Shown here piece by piece: positions 63,238 to 64,000 of a stretch of 64,000 nt of DNA. The notes under the pieces were generated by a model, which worked only from the letters and a program-made list of their open reading frames with translations, ran no database searches and was not told the DNA's origin. The stretch's first letter is position 1. Every line of letters begins with the position of its first letter. This DNA is from Durusdinium trenchii. Taxonomy: Eukaryota > Sar > Dinophyceae > Suessiales > Symbiodiniaceae. A program made the position numbers and the translations under genes. The stretch covers positions 340,619 through 404,618 of the forward strand of contig CAXAMN010003080.1 of the NCBI GenBank assembly GCA_963970005.1, written 5' to 3'.

Positions 63238-63734
63238 TCTCTCTCTCTCTGTCTTCTAGGATTAGGCTTTCTAGAGCCATCTCAATGCTCTGGATGTCTC
63301 TTGTTCTCTCGGCTTCATCTTTATGTTCGCCTTCTGCCTTTCTCTTCTTGTCTCTATCTACTCTGGTTTTTGCTGTAGGTGATCCTGTTGGTTCATGTTG
63401 TTCTTCATGCTCTCTCTTCTCTCCATGTGGTTCAGGTTCGCGTGGCCTGCGAATACCTGATGCTGAAGCTGATGCTGTGCCTGGTGTTAATGGTGCTGCT
63501 TCTGGTTCGTACCACAGTTCTGTCACAATGTCCATCTTGTGTGATAATGCTCCATTGAGTATCTCTGATGGAAGGGAACAGGCTTTTTCAACATGCTTAA
63601 AAAGATTTTCGCCATAATACGGTTTTGTTGCAGTATAAAAGTTTGATACGTCGACGAGCGCGTTGGCACGTCGAGAATACGCTTTTGATACGTCGATGCA
63701 ACGGCCAGGTAGAGGGAAGAGGGGACAGGGCAGC
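63227..63734 (-). pseudogene. copia linker between integrase and RT (5' part of fragment)
   Basis: The open frame runs from a TAG at about 63735-63737. It reads NFYTATKPYYGENLFKHVEK, LPSEILNGALSHKMDIVTE, then a Glu/Lys/Arg-rich linker to the GA repeat. No integrase domain precedes it in the window, so the fragment is either truncated here or continues after an interruption. Two TTTGATACGTCGA copies (about 63641 and 63684) in the upper part suggest noncoding sequence there. Confidence 0.6.
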
Positions 63735-63739
63735 TAGGG

Positions 63740-64000
63740 GAGGGTAGAGGGGAGAACCGGTAGAGGGAAAAGGGGAGAGGCGCGTAGCCGCGCAAGCGGT
63801 GCGGTGCCGTGCAGCTACGGATAATTGGTTGTGTGCACCGCGTGTGGGCGGTAAATTCTGTCTTAATTACGTTTCATTGTGTGTTCATTCCTGGGCGCTA
63901 CGCCGCGCAGCTCCCGTGGATGACTGCGCACGCGCAGTGCTTGTGGGCGGAGAAAAAACGATACGCCGGAATTATGCTTTATTTACGTTTTCATTGTGTA
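63740..64000. other. Right end of window; no gene identified
   Basis: G/A-rich stretch (AGAGGGGAGAACCGGTAGAGG), then a duplication of CGC.GGAATT..G.CTTAATTACGTTTCATTGTGTA-like sequence (about 63850-63890 and 63965-64000), suggesting another tandem repeat that continues beyond the window. Confidence 0.5.

Overview
The window looks like nuclear DNA of a dinoflagellate, probably of the Symbiodiniaceae type. The evidence is tiny exons in huge introns, a majority of GC (and possibly two GA) 5' splice sites with AG|G acceptors, abundant minisatellites, and copia retroelements with accessory domains. Its backbone is one + strand gene that the open reading frames alone do not reveal. About 24 short exons, joined in consistent phase, encode the medium (mu) chain of the AP-2 clathrin adaptor. 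They run from the left edge to a stop at 52421.

Layout. 114-1544: longin-domain exons. 1545-12588: an 11 kb intron filled with a 13-bp minisatellite (about 2.2 kb, with a scaffold gap), a 63-bp repeat and stacked tandem duplications. 12589-17764: the hinge and most of the mu-homology domain in 16 exons. 17765-51759: a 34 kb intron. 51760-52421: the C-terminal exons. The giant intron holds a 13.15 kb sense-oriented copia LTR retrotransposon (21393-34545, 391/392-bp LTRs, TSD tatgat), a 329-bp direct repeat pair around a proline/histidine-type low-complexity block, and same-strand exons of at least one other gene that carries EF-hands (about 44.2-50.6 kb).

The retrotransposon is the most unusual object. 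Besides a gag-like coiled coil, a CCCH-like zinc finger, protease, integrase, RT and RNase H, it seems to carry a HAD-phosphatase-like domain, a methyltransferase-like domain and a weak Tpt1/KptA-like segment. An 18-bp bulged hairpin recurs along it at least 14 times, in several reading frames, with compensatory base changes. Its LTRs are nearly identical, yet its coding region changes frame many times.

The right part (52.4-64 kb) is accessory: tandem arrays (114-bp and TGACAATTGGT-type), a very AT-rich block (about 58.2-61.2 kb) enclosing a frameshifted ubiquitin-protease-like pseudogene and a GC-rich inverted repeat array, then a 5'-incomplete copia fragment on the - strand, broken by one stop and one frameshift at a CT microsatellite. 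No rRNA, convincing tRNA or CRISPR was seen.
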